Shown here: piece by piece, positions 22,514-30,798 of the stretch
Layout: every line of letters starts with the position of its first letter
Numbering within the stretch: the stretch's first letter is position 1
Origin: an uncultured Bdellovibrionales bacterium
GTDB taxonomy: Bacteria; Bdellovibrionota; FAC87; UBA2466
Assembly: GCA_937903155.1 (NCBI GenBank)
Contig: CALCZU010000138.1
Coordinates: forward strand, 1 to 43,163
DNA: 43,163 nucleotides
Direction of reading: 5' to 3'
Made by a program: the position numbers and the translations under genes
Notes under the pieces: model-generated
Databases searched by the model: none
What the model was told of the DNA's origin: nothing
The model's input: only the letters and a program-made list of their open reading frames with translations

Positions 22514-23227
22514 CTATTTCAAATAACTAAAATATTTCTTCGCAACGATTCTCATCCCAATCGGTTCGAGTAATCCCTTTGCGATCGATTTAATTTCCCA
22601 ATCGTAAATCTTCTGAATCGCTTGACTCGAATTTTCAGAGGCCGAAAGTTTTTCTTCGAAGTACCGATACAAATACGGAATGGTGAGAGAATGAATATTC
22701 CCGAAATTCTTCTCCATCACTTTGATAATTTCTTTTCGTGTGTGCACAGAAGGCGCGGAGTCATGTTCTTTCTTCCAACGCTCTAACGGTCCATCCGTTC
22801 CCTCTTCGATACTTCCACCCACAACCGCCGTCATCACGTCGCCTAAGTCATAAAACCACGCAGCCGTTTTGACATCCATCTGCTCGTTCGCAAAATCCTC
22901 AATCAAGATCCGACCTTTTTCATTTAAAAGTTTCTTCGTTTGATTGAGAACCGTTTCTAGAGACTGCAGATTATGAAACGAACGGGTAAATAAAACTGCA
23001 TCAAAAACTTCTTCCGACTGAAACTCTAGAATATTTTCTATGGCTGTAACTTGATAGCCCGCGTTTCCAAGTTCCTCGGTCAAGCCACTGTCTTTCGAAC
23101 CCACTTCCAAAATGTTGGAATCAGGACCCGTGATAAATTCTTTTACAAAAGCCAAAGTTTGCGAAGTTCCGATTGAGGTCAAAGTCGTCAGCTCCTTTTG
23201 ATGAGATTTCTTAATTTTAAAGCGCAA
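22514..23227 (-). CDS. Class I SAM-dependent methyltransferase
   Basis: The 237-residue product has the Rossmann-like SAM site: NILEVGSKDSG (motif I, residues about 38-48), VTAIEN with the acidic residue that holds the ribose, FDAVLFTRSFHNL (motif II-like) and LLNEKGRILIEDF. The rest resembles small-molecule methyltransferases, with no nucleic-acid binding part visible. It lies 18 bp downstream of a Rieske oxygenase gene on the same strand and is probably co-transcribed with it. A decayed copy of its 3' end is at 20182-20260. Substrate unknown. Confidence 0.82.
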   Translation of the reverse strand: MRFKIKKSHQKELTTLTSIGTSQTLAFVKEFITGPDSNILEVGSKDSGLTEELGNAGYQVTAIENILEFQSEEVFDAVLFTRSFHNLQSLETVLNQTKKLLNEKGRILIEDFANEQMDVKTAAWFYDLGDVMTAVVGGSIEEGTDGPLERWKKEHDSAPSVHTRKEIIKVMEKNFGNIHSLTIPYLYRYFEEKLSASENSSQAIQKIYDWEIKSIAKGLLEPIGMRIVAKKYFSYLK

Positions 23228-23245
23228 TTTAACTTTGGCAACTTT

Positions 23246-24319
23246 TTACACGTGGCCCAGTTGTTTTTGCAGAAGCCTGTGAAAATGGTGGACGCCATTC
23301 TCACGTTTTACCGAATACCGGCCTCGAGAATAATCGCGAGACTGCAACCCCTTTTGAACCCGTTCGCAAATCAGTAAATCTTCTTTCTGAACTTGATCAC
23401 TAAAGGCGATTGTTTTTTCAAGTGAGCCTTCCATTCCCGGAACCGAAAACCAATCGAAGAGCGTCAGCGTTTTATTCACGCCTAAGGGAAGAATAATATT
23501 TAAGTGGACATTGTCTGGATAAATATTGATTAAAAAATTAGGAAACACCCAGTAATACAAAGGCTCTTTCGCGCCACTATTGGGATCATATCGCCGCGTT
23601 TCACTCGTTGCTGAAGTCACGGGCCTTAAAGGCGCATACTGCGAACTGTAATACTCAAACGTATCGACGCGATAGCTTTGGTAATCTAACTCTTTATAAA
23701 GATTCGGATGCACTGTTGGTAAGTGATAGCCTTCGAGGTAATTATCGATATAAACCTTCCAATTACATTCGACGATGTATTGGGTGCGAGCGAGGAATTG
23801 ATAGTCTTCCCAACGATAGCCCCGTTTCTGCATATCATTGGGGATTTCACCCATCACTTCTTTGAGCTCTAGTTTTGATTTTCCTAAATTAACGAAAACG
23901 TAGAGTCCCCAGATTTCAACGCGATACTGAGGGAGGCAAGCGGACTTCTTCGTCCAATTGGCAACGCCCTCAAATTCGGGAGCGCCCATGAGCTCTCCTT
24001 TTAAATTATAAGTCCAGGCATGATACGGACATTGCAGGCTTTTTGAGTTTCCGCTGTTGTCGACGATGAGCGAGCCGCGATGTCGGCAGACATTGCTTAA
24101 AGCGCGTAACTCTCCATCGATCCCGCGAGCGATGACGAGCGGTTCTCCTGCGATCTCTGTGGTAAAGAAATCCCCTGGGTTTTTCACCAAATCAGCGCGG
24201 CCTACAGCCTGCCAGCTGTCGCCAAAGAGAAACTCTTTTTCTTTTTGATAGAAACCCTCTTCCAAGTAGTACTCTTTTGAAAGAGTGGAAGCTTCCGCTA
24301 AATTTTCAGAGATATCCAA
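23246..24319 (-). CDS. Rieske non-haem iron oxygenase, large subunit (quaternary amine oxygenase-like)
   Basis: The 357-residue protein has a Rieske [2Fe-2S] site Cys78-x-His80 ... Cys97-x2-His100 (CRHRG, CPYHAW) and a mononuclear iron site NYLEGYHLPTVH with His199 and His204. The bridging residue before the first His is Glu196 where most ring-hydroxylating dioxygenases have Asp; Glu is what I recall for the carnitine oxygenase CntA. It probably hydroxylates or demethylates a small substrate such as a methylated amine, which is inference. No reductase gene is adjacent. The start is TTG, preceded by a strong AAGGTGAG ribosome site. A methyltransferase gene follows. Confidence 0.85.
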   Translation of the reverse strand: MDISENLAEASTLSKEYYLEEGFYQKEKEFLFGDSWQAVGRADLVKNPGDFFTTEIAGEPLVIARGIDGELRALSNVCRHRGSLIVDNSGNSKSLQCPYHAWTYNLKGELMGAPEFEGVANWTKKSACLPQYRVEIWGLYVFVNLGKSKLELKEVMGEIPNDMQKRGYRWEDYQFLARTQYIVECNWKVYIDNYLEGYHLPTVHPNLYKELDYQSYRVDTFEYYSSQYAPLRPVTSATSETRRYDPNSGAKEPLYYWVFPNFLINIYPDNVHLNIILPLGVNKTLTLFDWFSVPGMEGSLEKTIAFSDQVQKEDLLICERVQKGLQSRDYSRGRYSVKRENGVHHFHRLLQKQLGHV

Positions 24320-24370
24320 AATGACTCACCTTCTCCCTAAGAAATGCCATTTTTGGAACCCCAGTCAACC

Positions 24371-24383
24371 GAATAAATTATTC
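24371..24383. promoter_or_regulatory. Palindrome in the divergent promoter between the Rieske gene and the permease operon
   Basis: GAATAA-A-TTATTC is a perfect 13-bp dyad in the 104-bp gap between the two divergent units. It is well placed to be an operator that controls both sides. No dedicated regulator gene lies next to it. Confidence 0.4.
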
Positions 24384-24423
24384 TGCCGGGCAGATGTTTT
24401 AGGTTTGTTCGCAACCCGCGCCT

Positions 24424-25839
24424 ATGTTAGTTTTCGGGGCAATGGGGATGCGAAAAAACTTACGTTTTACCGATATTGTCTTTCTCAATCTTGTCGCTGT
24501 GGCAAGCTTGCGATGGACCGCGTCCGCAGCCTCGAATGGCCCGTCCTCCCTGACATTGTGGTTACTTGCAACCTTAGTGTTTTTCATTCCGGAAGGGCTC
24601 GCAGTTGCCGAACTTTCTTCTCGCTATCCAGAAGAAGGCGGTCTTTACCGTTGGACCCAAAGAGCCTTTGGCGCCAAACACGGGTTTATTTGCGGCTGGT
24701 GTTATTGGGTCAATAATCTCATCTATTTCCCCAGTCTTTTAATGTATGTTAGCGGAAACCTGGCGTTTACTCTCAACCGTTTTTCACCTGAGGGAAATCT
24801 CGAACACAATAAACTCTTCGTCGTTGCCGTAACTCTCGCCTGCCTTTGGCTTGTGGCCATTTTAAGTATCATCGGAATGAACGCCGGGAAATGGGTTCAA
24901 AATATTGGGGGCTTTGGAAACTGGATCCCACCTGCGATCGTCGCGGCTTTGGGACTCGTCGTCTACTTGAGTCGGGGCAGCGCCAATCTCATTACGTTAG
25001 AAACGCTGACTCCAAAGTTCACAAGCTTAGATGAATTTTCGTTCTTCTCGCAGATGTGCTTTGCGCTCGCGGGACTCGAACTCGTTTCGTTTCTAGGAGG
25101 CGAAGTCGAAAACCCCAGAAAAACGCTGACTCGGGGAATCTTTGTCTCGGCAATCCTTATTTGCGCCGTCTATTACATCGGCACATGGGGGATTTTGGTT
25201 TCGATTCCTAAAGAAAAAATTTCGGTCGTAAATGGGATTTTAATGGCGATTCAAGAAACCTCAGGGCCAATGGGGCTCGGTTGGCTTGCTCCGTTATCGG
25301 GATTACTCATCACGCTTGCGGGCGTGGGATGTATGATGGCTTGGTTTGCGGGAGCCGCTCGTGTCCCGTATATGGTGGGCGTCGATAAATTTCTTCCGCC
25401 AAACTTTGGAAAACTTCATCCCAAGTTTGGAACGCCGTACATCGCGATTCTCGTACAAACGGGAGTGGCAACGCTCTTTACGCTTTTTGCAACGGTCGGC
25501 GCTTCGACAGCGCTTGAAGACGCTTATAAAATTCTCGTTGATATGTGTCTGATTTTGTATTTCATCCCCTATTGCTATCTTTTTCTTTGCTTATTCGCGC
25601 TTCGAAAAAATGCGGCTTCGAATTCTGAAATCTACGAAGTGCCTTTTGGAGGTTTCGGTAAAACCGCAATCGCCCTGTGCGGATTTTTGACAACGGTATT
25701 TGCGATTTTGATCTCTTTTTCTCCAGGAACTAGTATCATTCACTGGGAAGTCCCCTTGAAAACATTTTTAGGGACCTCCGTGATGCTTGCGATAGGACTG
25801 ATCATCTATGCCAATCAATCTCAACGAAAACTCGAATAG
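24424..25839 (+). CDS. APC family amino acid/amine permease
   Basis: The 471-residue protein has about twelve hydrophobic segments and matches amino acid-polyamine-organocation carriers of the glutamate:GABA antiporter branch: FTDIVFLNLVAVASLRW at the first helix, FIPEGLAVAELSSRYPEEGG in helix 2 and the following loop, and FALAGLELVSFLGGEVENP in the helix 6 region. It would bring an amino acid or amine across the inner membrane. The start may be one of the ATGs at 24424, 24442 or 24448. The end overlaps the second Rieske gene by 32 bp, so the transported compound may be the oxygenase substrate. Confidence 0.87.
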   Translation: MLVFGAMGMRKNLRFTDIVFLNLVAVASLRWTASAASNGPSSLTLWLLATLVFFIPEGLAVAELSSRYPEEGGLYRWTQRAFGAKHGFICGWCYWVNNLIYFPSLLMYVSGNLAFTLNRFSPEGNLEHNKLFVVAVTLACLWLVAILSIIGMNAGKWVQNIGGFGNWIPPAIVAALGLVVYLSRGSANLITLETLTPKFTSLDEFSFFSQMCFALAGLELVSFLGGEVENPRKTLTRGIFVSAILICAVYYIGTWGILVSIPKEKISVVNGILMAIQETSGPMGLGWLAPLSGLLITLAGVGCMMAWFAGAARVPYMVGVDKFLPPNFGKLHPKFGTPYIAILVQTGVATLFTLFATVGASTALEDAYKILVDMCLILYFIPYCYLFLCLFALRKNAASNSEIYEVPFGGFGKTAIALCGFLTTVFAILISFSPGTSIIHWEVPLKTFLGTSVMLAIGLIIYANQSQRKLE

Positions 25840-26926
25840 CAAATTCACCCTCCCCGCGAAGTATTATACGGACGAGAAATATTTTACCGAAGAAATCAAA
25901 AAGATATTCTTCGATCAATGGATTTGTGCCGGCCGCGAGGAGCAAATCGCAACCCCTGGACAGTTTTTTACGAGAGAAATTTTGGGCGAGAATGTCATTT
26001 TAACTCGCGATGAAAGTCATCAACCCCGAGCGTTTTTCAATGTGTGTCGACACCGAGGCACGCGGATCTGTGACAAAGAGAGCGGGAACTTTAAAGGTAG
26101 AATTTCGTGCCCCTACCATGCGTGGACTTACGGGTTAAACGGCGAGCTTGTCGGAGCCCCTCATATGTCTGACAACGAAGATTTTTCGATGAAAGACTAT
26201 CCCTTACATTCCATTCAATGCGATACGTGGGATGGAAATATTTGGATTAATCTTTCTTCCAAGGCTCCGTCTCTCAAATCTTCTTTGGGTAAAATTTATC
26301 CCAAATTCCAAGCTTGGGAGCCCGAAAAATTAAAACTCGGAAAAAGAATTCACTATACTGTGAAAGCCAATTGGAAGCTCATCATCCAAAACTATTCAGA
26401 ATGCCTGCACTGTCCGGTGATTCACCCTACTCTTAAAAAATTAAGCCACTACATGAGCGGAGAGAATGAACCCCTTTCTCCCGAGTTTTCAGGTGGAAAA
26501 ATGTCTCTGAACGACGGCATCGCCAGCATGACCGTGAGCGGAAAAACCGACCGAAAAATTTTTGAAAAGTTAAACGAAGAACAAAAGCGCCATGTCTACT
26601 ACTATTGGGTGAATCCGAATCTGCTTCTAAGCTATCATCCCGACTTTCTGATGACCCATACGATGTGGCCTAAAAGTCCTAGCCTGACAGAAATTATCTG
26701 TGAGTTTCATTTTCATCCGGATGAACTTAAAAAACCGGGATTTTCGGCCGAGGATGCCGCGATTTTCTGGGATGAGGTCAATCGCGAAGATTGGTATGTC
26801 TCCGAACTTTCGCAAGTAGGAATCAGTTCGATGTCTTACACTCCGGGACCTTACTCTTCGCGCGAGGGCTTACTGTACGGAATTGATCAAATCCTCACTC
26901 AACAAGTGGGACAAGTTTCTCTTTAA
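25808..26926 (+). CDS. Rieske non-haem iron oxygenase, large subunit (GbcA/CntA-like)
   Basis: This 372-residue protein is a paralogue of the one at 23246. Its Rieske ligands are Cys80, His82, Cys101 and His104 (CRHRG, CPYHAW), and its iron site is QNYSECLHCPVIHP with His201 and His206 and Glu198 in the bridging position. The signature EC-x-HCP-x2-HP is typical of glycine betaine and carnitine oxygenases that demethylate or cleave quaternary amines. It overlaps the permease gene upstream by 32 bp, and the FAD oxidoreductase gene follows one base after its stop. No ferredoxin reductase gene is nearby, so electrons must come from elsewhere in the genome. Confidence 0.88.
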   Translation: MPINLNENSNSKFTLPAKYYTDEKYFTEEIKKIFFDQWICAGREEQIATPGQFFTREILGENVILTRDESHQPRAFFNVCRHRGTRICDKESGNFKGRISCPYHAWTYGLNGELVGAPHMSDNEDFSMKDYPLHSIQCDTWDGNIWINLSSKAPSLKSSLGKIYPKFQAWEPEKLKLGKRIHYTVKANWKLIIQNYSECLHCPVIHPTLKKLSHYMSGENEPLSPEFSGGKMSLNDGIASMTVSGKTDRKIFEKLNEEQKRHVYYYWVNPNLLLSYHPDFLMTHTMWPKSPSLTEIICEFHFHPDELKKPGFSAEDAAIFWDEVNREDWYVSELSQVGISSMSYTPGPYSSREGLLYGIDQILTQQVGQVSL

Positions 26927-26927
26927 A

Positions 26928-28439
26928 ATGAAAAAAGTCACCGTCATCGGAGCCGGGATTAACGGACTCGTCGCCGCAAATTACCTGCAGCGATCGGGCT
27001 GCGAAGTCACACTTCTCGAACGCAACGAAAGAGTCGGCGGAGCTTGTACGTTTAAAGACATCGAGTTCAAGGGAAAGACTTATCCCGTACCCACAGGCGC
27101 GAGCGTTTTCGGGATGATGCAAGACTTTGTCTTTAAAGAAACGGGCCTCGCAGAAAAAATCGAAGTGTATCGTCCTTCACATCCTACCTTGGCGTATTTT
27201 GGAGACGATGCGAAACCGCTCTTACTCGATTCGAGCACAAAAGAATTCGCCGACGAAGTGAAAGCCCGCTGGAACGAAAACGGGAATATCATCCGATACA
27301 ACATCGAACTTGAAAAAGTCCGCCAGTTTTTAATTTCAGGATTTAGAGAAGCCAAAGTTCCTTCCTTGGAAGAAGCTGAAGCTTCTTTAGGAAAGACTTT
27401 GACTCAAAGATGGATCTCGGGAAGTGCCGAAGATCTTTACAAAGAATTTTTTACTTCCGATGTTCTCAAAATCCTAAAAAGTATGCCTGTGACAGAGAGT
27501 GGGCCTGTTTCACTTCAAGCCCCCTTCTCCGCTTTAAGTATTCCTCTAATGGCTTCTGGAAATGTCTTCGGCGGAAATTGGGGCTATGTTCGCGGGGGAA
27601 TTTGGGAAATCACGTCCAAACTTTCTGAGATCAATCAAAAACTAGGCGTTCAGACTCTCACTTCGTGCCAAGTGAAACGCATCGACACGGCGTCTTTGAC
27701 GGTCGAATACAAAGACGCGCAACAAGCAACCGCCTTTGTAAAATCGGATGCGATTTTTATCGCGACCGATCCTTTCACAGCCGCAAAAATTTGCGACGAC
27801 ATGAAAATCGTAGAGGGTAAGAAGACTCTAGGTTCGAGTGGAAAAGTGCTTCTCGTCTTCAAGGCTCCGGTGAAATGGAAAGGCGATACGAAAAAGGCAG
27901 ATTTCGACTCCGCTTTTCGATTTATCTACGCTCATTCGGACTTTAAACGCTTTCAAGAGTCAAATTCTCAGATTCAGAAGCGACGAGATCATTATTTACC
28001 GAGTTGTATCCAGGTGTACTGTGAGGGTGCGGCGTTTAGAAGAATGGGCAGGGAGATGGATTACGATTATCTCTCAGCTTTTTGCAAAGACATGGGCTTT
28101 ACCGAACGAGGTAAAGATCTTCCCCAAATAAAAGAGGAAATCACTCAAAATATTTTATCTCGAATTGAAAATCCAGACGCGTTTGTGGGAAGCGTTCTTT
28201 ACACCCCTAAAGATTTAAAAGAAATGTTCTATTTCCCCGAAGGAAACATCGATCACATCGAACTCTGCGAAAATCAAACTTACCTTCAACGGACTTTTTC
28301 CTCACAACCAAACCGAAGCTTTTATCAATTTGGTGATTATAAGAATCTCTTCTACTGTGGAGCGGGAAGTTACCCTTGCGGATCGGTTGCAGGAACTCCT
28401 GGCTATCTCGCGGCTACTCAGTGGCTCCGGTCAAAATAG
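26928..28439 (+). CDS. FAD-dependent NAD(P)-binding oxidoreductase (phytoene desaturase/amine oxidase-like)
   Basis: From the ATG at 26928 the product has 503 residues and starts with the FAD-binding dinucleotide fold KKVTVIGAGINGLVAANYLQ and the following ERNERVGGACTF. A second FAD contact is near the C-terminus (GAGSYPCGSVAGTPGYLAA). Overall it resembles CrtI/retinol saturase-type flavoproteins that desaturate, isomerise or oxidise. An upstream TTG at 26883 would overlap the Rieske gene and add 15 residues of no obvious value. It is the third gene of the permease-Rieske unit and could oxidise the oxygenase product; there are no other carotenoid genes in the window. Confidence 0.83.
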   Translation: MKKVTVIGAGINGLVAANYLQRSGCEVTLLERNERVGGACTFKDIEFKGKTYPVPTGASVFGMMQDFVFKETGLAEKIEVYRPSHPTLAYFGDDAKPLLLDSSTKEFADEVKARWNENGNIIRYNIELEKVRQFLISGFREAKVPSLEEAEASLGKTLTQRWISGSAEDLYKEFFTSDVLKILKSMPVTESGPVSLQAPFSALSIPLMASGNVFGGNWGYVRGGIWEITSKLSEINQKLGVQTLTSCQVKRIDTASLTVEYKDAQQATAFVKSDAIFIATDPFTAAKICDDMKIVEGKKTLGSSGKVLLVFKAPVKWKGDTKKADFDSAFRFIYAHSDFKRFQESNSQIQKRRDHYLPSCIQVYCEGAAFRRMGREMDYDYLSAFCKDMGFTERGKDLPQIKEEITQNILSRIENPDAFVGSVLYTPKDLKEMFYFPEGNIDHIELCENQTYLQRTFSSQPNRSFYQFGDYKNLFYCGAGSYPCGSVAGTPGYLAATQWLRSK

Positions 28440-28441
28440 TT

Positions 28442-29452
28442 TTATTTGGGATAAGACAACTCATTTGTTTCAAAAAATGAGGGAACATTTTCAAATGAAA
28501 AGGTTTCTTTGGATTGGTTTCTCGCGATCGCAATTGCAGCACCCTCTGACGATGAAGAACCGCTTTTTACGTACAAATTAAACTTTTCGTTTTCGGATAT
28601 TTCTTCTTTTTTTGTAAAAACGAGTGCGGTTTTCTTCGTTTTGTAATCCTCTTTTACCAGCACGTCTTTGGTTTCAAACGCAAAGTTTACTGGGGTCCAC
28701 TTGGAGGAACTTGAAAGGTCGTAGAATGGCTTGTTGGATTGAAAAGCTTCAAATAATTTAAAATTTTTGTCAAAATGGAGAACAAAAGATCTTGGACTGT
28801 CGTCGTTCGCACCGCTGTAAGGAAACGTGCACAAAGTGTAATAGGAATTATCTTTTGCTTTGACGGTGAAATTGACTCCCGCATTGTTTTCGTAATCTTC
28901 TTTTCTGTTCTCAGCGACATGTGTCCGGAGCAAGAGCTTGTCTGAATAGATGCAGTGGCATAATTCGCTCCCCACGCTGAAATTAATCAGTCCTTTTGCT
29001 ACGGAGTCGCTCAGGTCTCGGTATTCATAGAACTTCTTGAGCAACGCGAGCAGTTGTTTTCGATTTCTGTACCACTCGCGCTCCTGCGCAGTGACTCCCT
29101 TAGGTAACTTCATCCTGTCGTTGATTGCCATCAGTCTCGCTTCCGCCTCCACAAACGGAATCCGGCCCTGAGATGCTATATCGTGGAAAAAATCTATTCC
29201 GATGTCGAGGTTAAACTTATGCCAGAGTAGACCTGAGTGATGTTCTTTTCCCCGGATCGACTTTAAAAGGGCTTCTTGCTTTTCTTCTCGGTCCGGCGCA
29301 GGTCGCCTCGCATAAATCGCATCTAGGACTTCTCGATGACGGATTTCACCGTCCGGATTTTCGTGAGGTTTGGTTTTATCTTGCGCGTAAAGAAGCGCTG
29401 AGAAAATTAAAACGCCCCCCGCCAGAAGGACTTTTCTCGGAATTTTATTCAT
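28442..29452 (-). CDS. Secreted protein of unknown function
   Basis: I do not recognise a family. The 336-residue protein has a signal peptide (MNKIPRKVLLAGGVLIFSALLYAQ) and no further membrane segment. The first half is charged and mainly helical (HREVLDAIYARRPAPDREEKQ, EREWYRNRKQLLALLKKFYE). The second half looks beta-rich (YYTLCTFPYSGANDDSPRSF, VLHFDKNF, SKWTPVNFAFET). A close CxC pair is visible at LCHCIY. It converges on the FAD oxidoreductase gene with a gap of two bases and lies 7 bp after the MFS transporter gene on its strand, so the transporter and this protein are probably co-transcribed. Confidence 0.65.
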   Translation of the reverse strand: MNKIPRKVLLAGGVLIFSALLYAQDKTKPHENPDGEIRHREVLDAIYARRPAPDREEKQEALLKSIRGKEHHSGLLWHKFNLDIGIDFFHDIASQGRIPFVEAEARLMAINDRMKLPKGVTAQEREWYRNRKQLLALLKKFYEYRDLSDSVAKGLINFSVGSELCHCIYSDKLLLRTHVAENRKEDYENNAGVNFTVKAKDNSYYTLCTFPYSGANDDSPRSFVLHFDKNFKLFEAFQSNKPFYDLSSSSKWTPVNFAFETKDVLVKEDYKTKKTALVFTKKEEISENEKFNLYVKSGSSSSEGAAIAIARNQSKETFSFENVPSFFETNELSYPK

Positions 29453-29459
29453 CTCTCTA

Positions 29460-30683
29460 TTATAATCTAACTTTTCTTAAAATAGGGAGGGAAGCTAATA
29501 GCCCCCCACTCGCTATCCATATCGCCATCTGAACAGACGTCATTTCGGCGATTTTACCGAAAACGAGGCTTCCGATTCCTAGCGCGAAGTAAAAGACGAC
29601 GAAATAAATCGCGAGCGCTCTCGAGCGCACTTGCATTGGAAACGTCACTTGCGCCGCAGCGTTCAGCTGAGAAACCATCGCTGCCCAAGTCATTCCGCAA
29701 GCGACCAAGACAAAACAAGTCAGAGCATAATTCCCGCTTTTTGCGACGATAGAAGAGGAGACTGCAAAAACAAAAGTTGAAAATTCGATCACTTGAGTCG
29801 GATCCCGTTTTTGTCTGAAGTAAGGCAGTAAGATGGCTGCGATGACGGCACCCACTCCGAGACAGGCCATCATAAATCCAAAACCTGAAGAGGTTTGTCG
29901 AAGCACATCGCGTGCGATTAGCGGCAAAAGTGACCACAGCGAAGTTCCAAAAAAGAAAAAGCTAAACGATCGGATTAAAATAAATTTAAATCTTTGAGAA
30001 CTTCGACAGATTTGAAACCCTTCGTTTAAAGCTGCCCAAAACGTTCCTTGGGCGGGTTCTTCCGTTCGTTTCTCTCGACTCCACTTTACGAAAACCCAGA
30101 TGACGCCGATAAACGATGCCGCGTTGATGAGAAATAGCCAAGCGGCTCCCATCCAGGCAAACAGAAAGCCCGCGAGCGCTGGGCCTACGCTTCTGCCGAG
30201 ATTGAAGCTCATATTATTCAAGCTCGCCATTTGTGGGAGATCGAGCGGATCTTTCATGAGCGCTGAAACGGCGGATTGCCAAGCCGGCATATTCATCGCG
30301 CTTCCCATTGCGAGTAAGAAAACGAAGAAGAGAAGTTCCCAGGGTCCTACTTTGTCGTAGTACACCATGACGCCCAGTAAAAACGCTGCCATCGCCATAA
30401 AGGTTTGGCTGAAGAGCAGGACTTTTCTTTTGTCGTTTAAGTCGGCAAATACGCCTGCCGGGATTGCGATAAAAAACATCGGGATTGTATTGGCGGTTTG
30501 GACGAGGGAGACCATCATGGCGGAACTTGTTAGAGACGCCATTAACCACGATGCGCCCATTTGTTGCATCCAAGTGCCGATATTTGAAATGAGATTGGCG
30601 GTCCAAAGCGAACGGAAACGTGGTTCGCGGAGAGGCATTAAAAATAGAGGAAGTGATTGGGGGTTTCTGATTTTGAGAGCCAT
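29460..30683 (-). CDS. MFS exporter, EntS-like
   Basis: The 407-residue protein has about twelve hydrophobic helices and matches the MFS_3 (EntS/enterobactin exporter-like) group: PLREPRFRSLWTANLISNIG at helix 1, then TWMQQMGASWLM, and the loop 2-3 motif GVFADLNDKRKVLL (family form GxLADRxxRRRxL). Such carriers export siderophores, drugs or metabolites. It is followed after 7 bp by the unknown secreted protein gene. Upstream, a short palindromic repeat separates it from the kinase gene. Confidence 0.85.
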   Translation of the reverse strand: MALKIRNPQSLPLFLMPLREPRFRSLWTANLISNIGTWMQQMGASWLMASLTSSAMMVSLVQTANTIPMFFIAIPAGVFADLNDKRKVLLFSQTFMAMAAFLLGVMVYYDKVGPWELLFFVFLLAMGSAMNMPAWQSAVSALMKDPLDLPQMASLNNMSFNLGRSVGPALAGFLFAWMGAAWLFLINAASFIGVIWVFVKWSREKRTEEPAQGTFWAALNEGFQICRSSQRFKFILIRSFSFFFFGTSLWSLLPLIARDVLRQTSSGFGFMMACLGVGAVIAAILLPYFRQKRDPTQVIEFSTFVFAVSSSIVAKSGNYALTCFVLVACGMTWAAMVSQLNAAAQVTFPMQVRSRALAIYFVVFYFALGIGSLVFGKIAEMTSVQMAIWIASGGLLASLPILRKVRL

Positions 30684-30709
30684 CGTTCGTATCTCGTCAC
30701 TCTAAAAAT

Positions 30710-30744
30710 GTCATTGCGCGGGTGCTTCGCACCCTCGCAATGAC
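30710..30744. repeat. Short form of the GTCATTGCGAG palindromic repeat (copy D)
   Basis: This 35-bp copy has outer arms GTCATTGCG / CGCAATGAC and an inner hairpin GGGTGC-TTC-GCACCC. Compared with copy A the loop is TTC instead of GTA, and the G/C positions at the arm junction are swapped. It lies between the MFS and kinase genes. Confidence 0.85.
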
Positions 30745-30798
30745 AGAACTTCGATCTTCTCAACAGAGCAAGACTGCTTTCTAGCTTTTGTACCGCGA

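Noticed and set aside
26928..28439. Carotenoid desaturase assignment
   Set aside because: The fold is CrtI-like, but no other carotenoid genes are present and the operon context points to amine or amino-acid chemistry.
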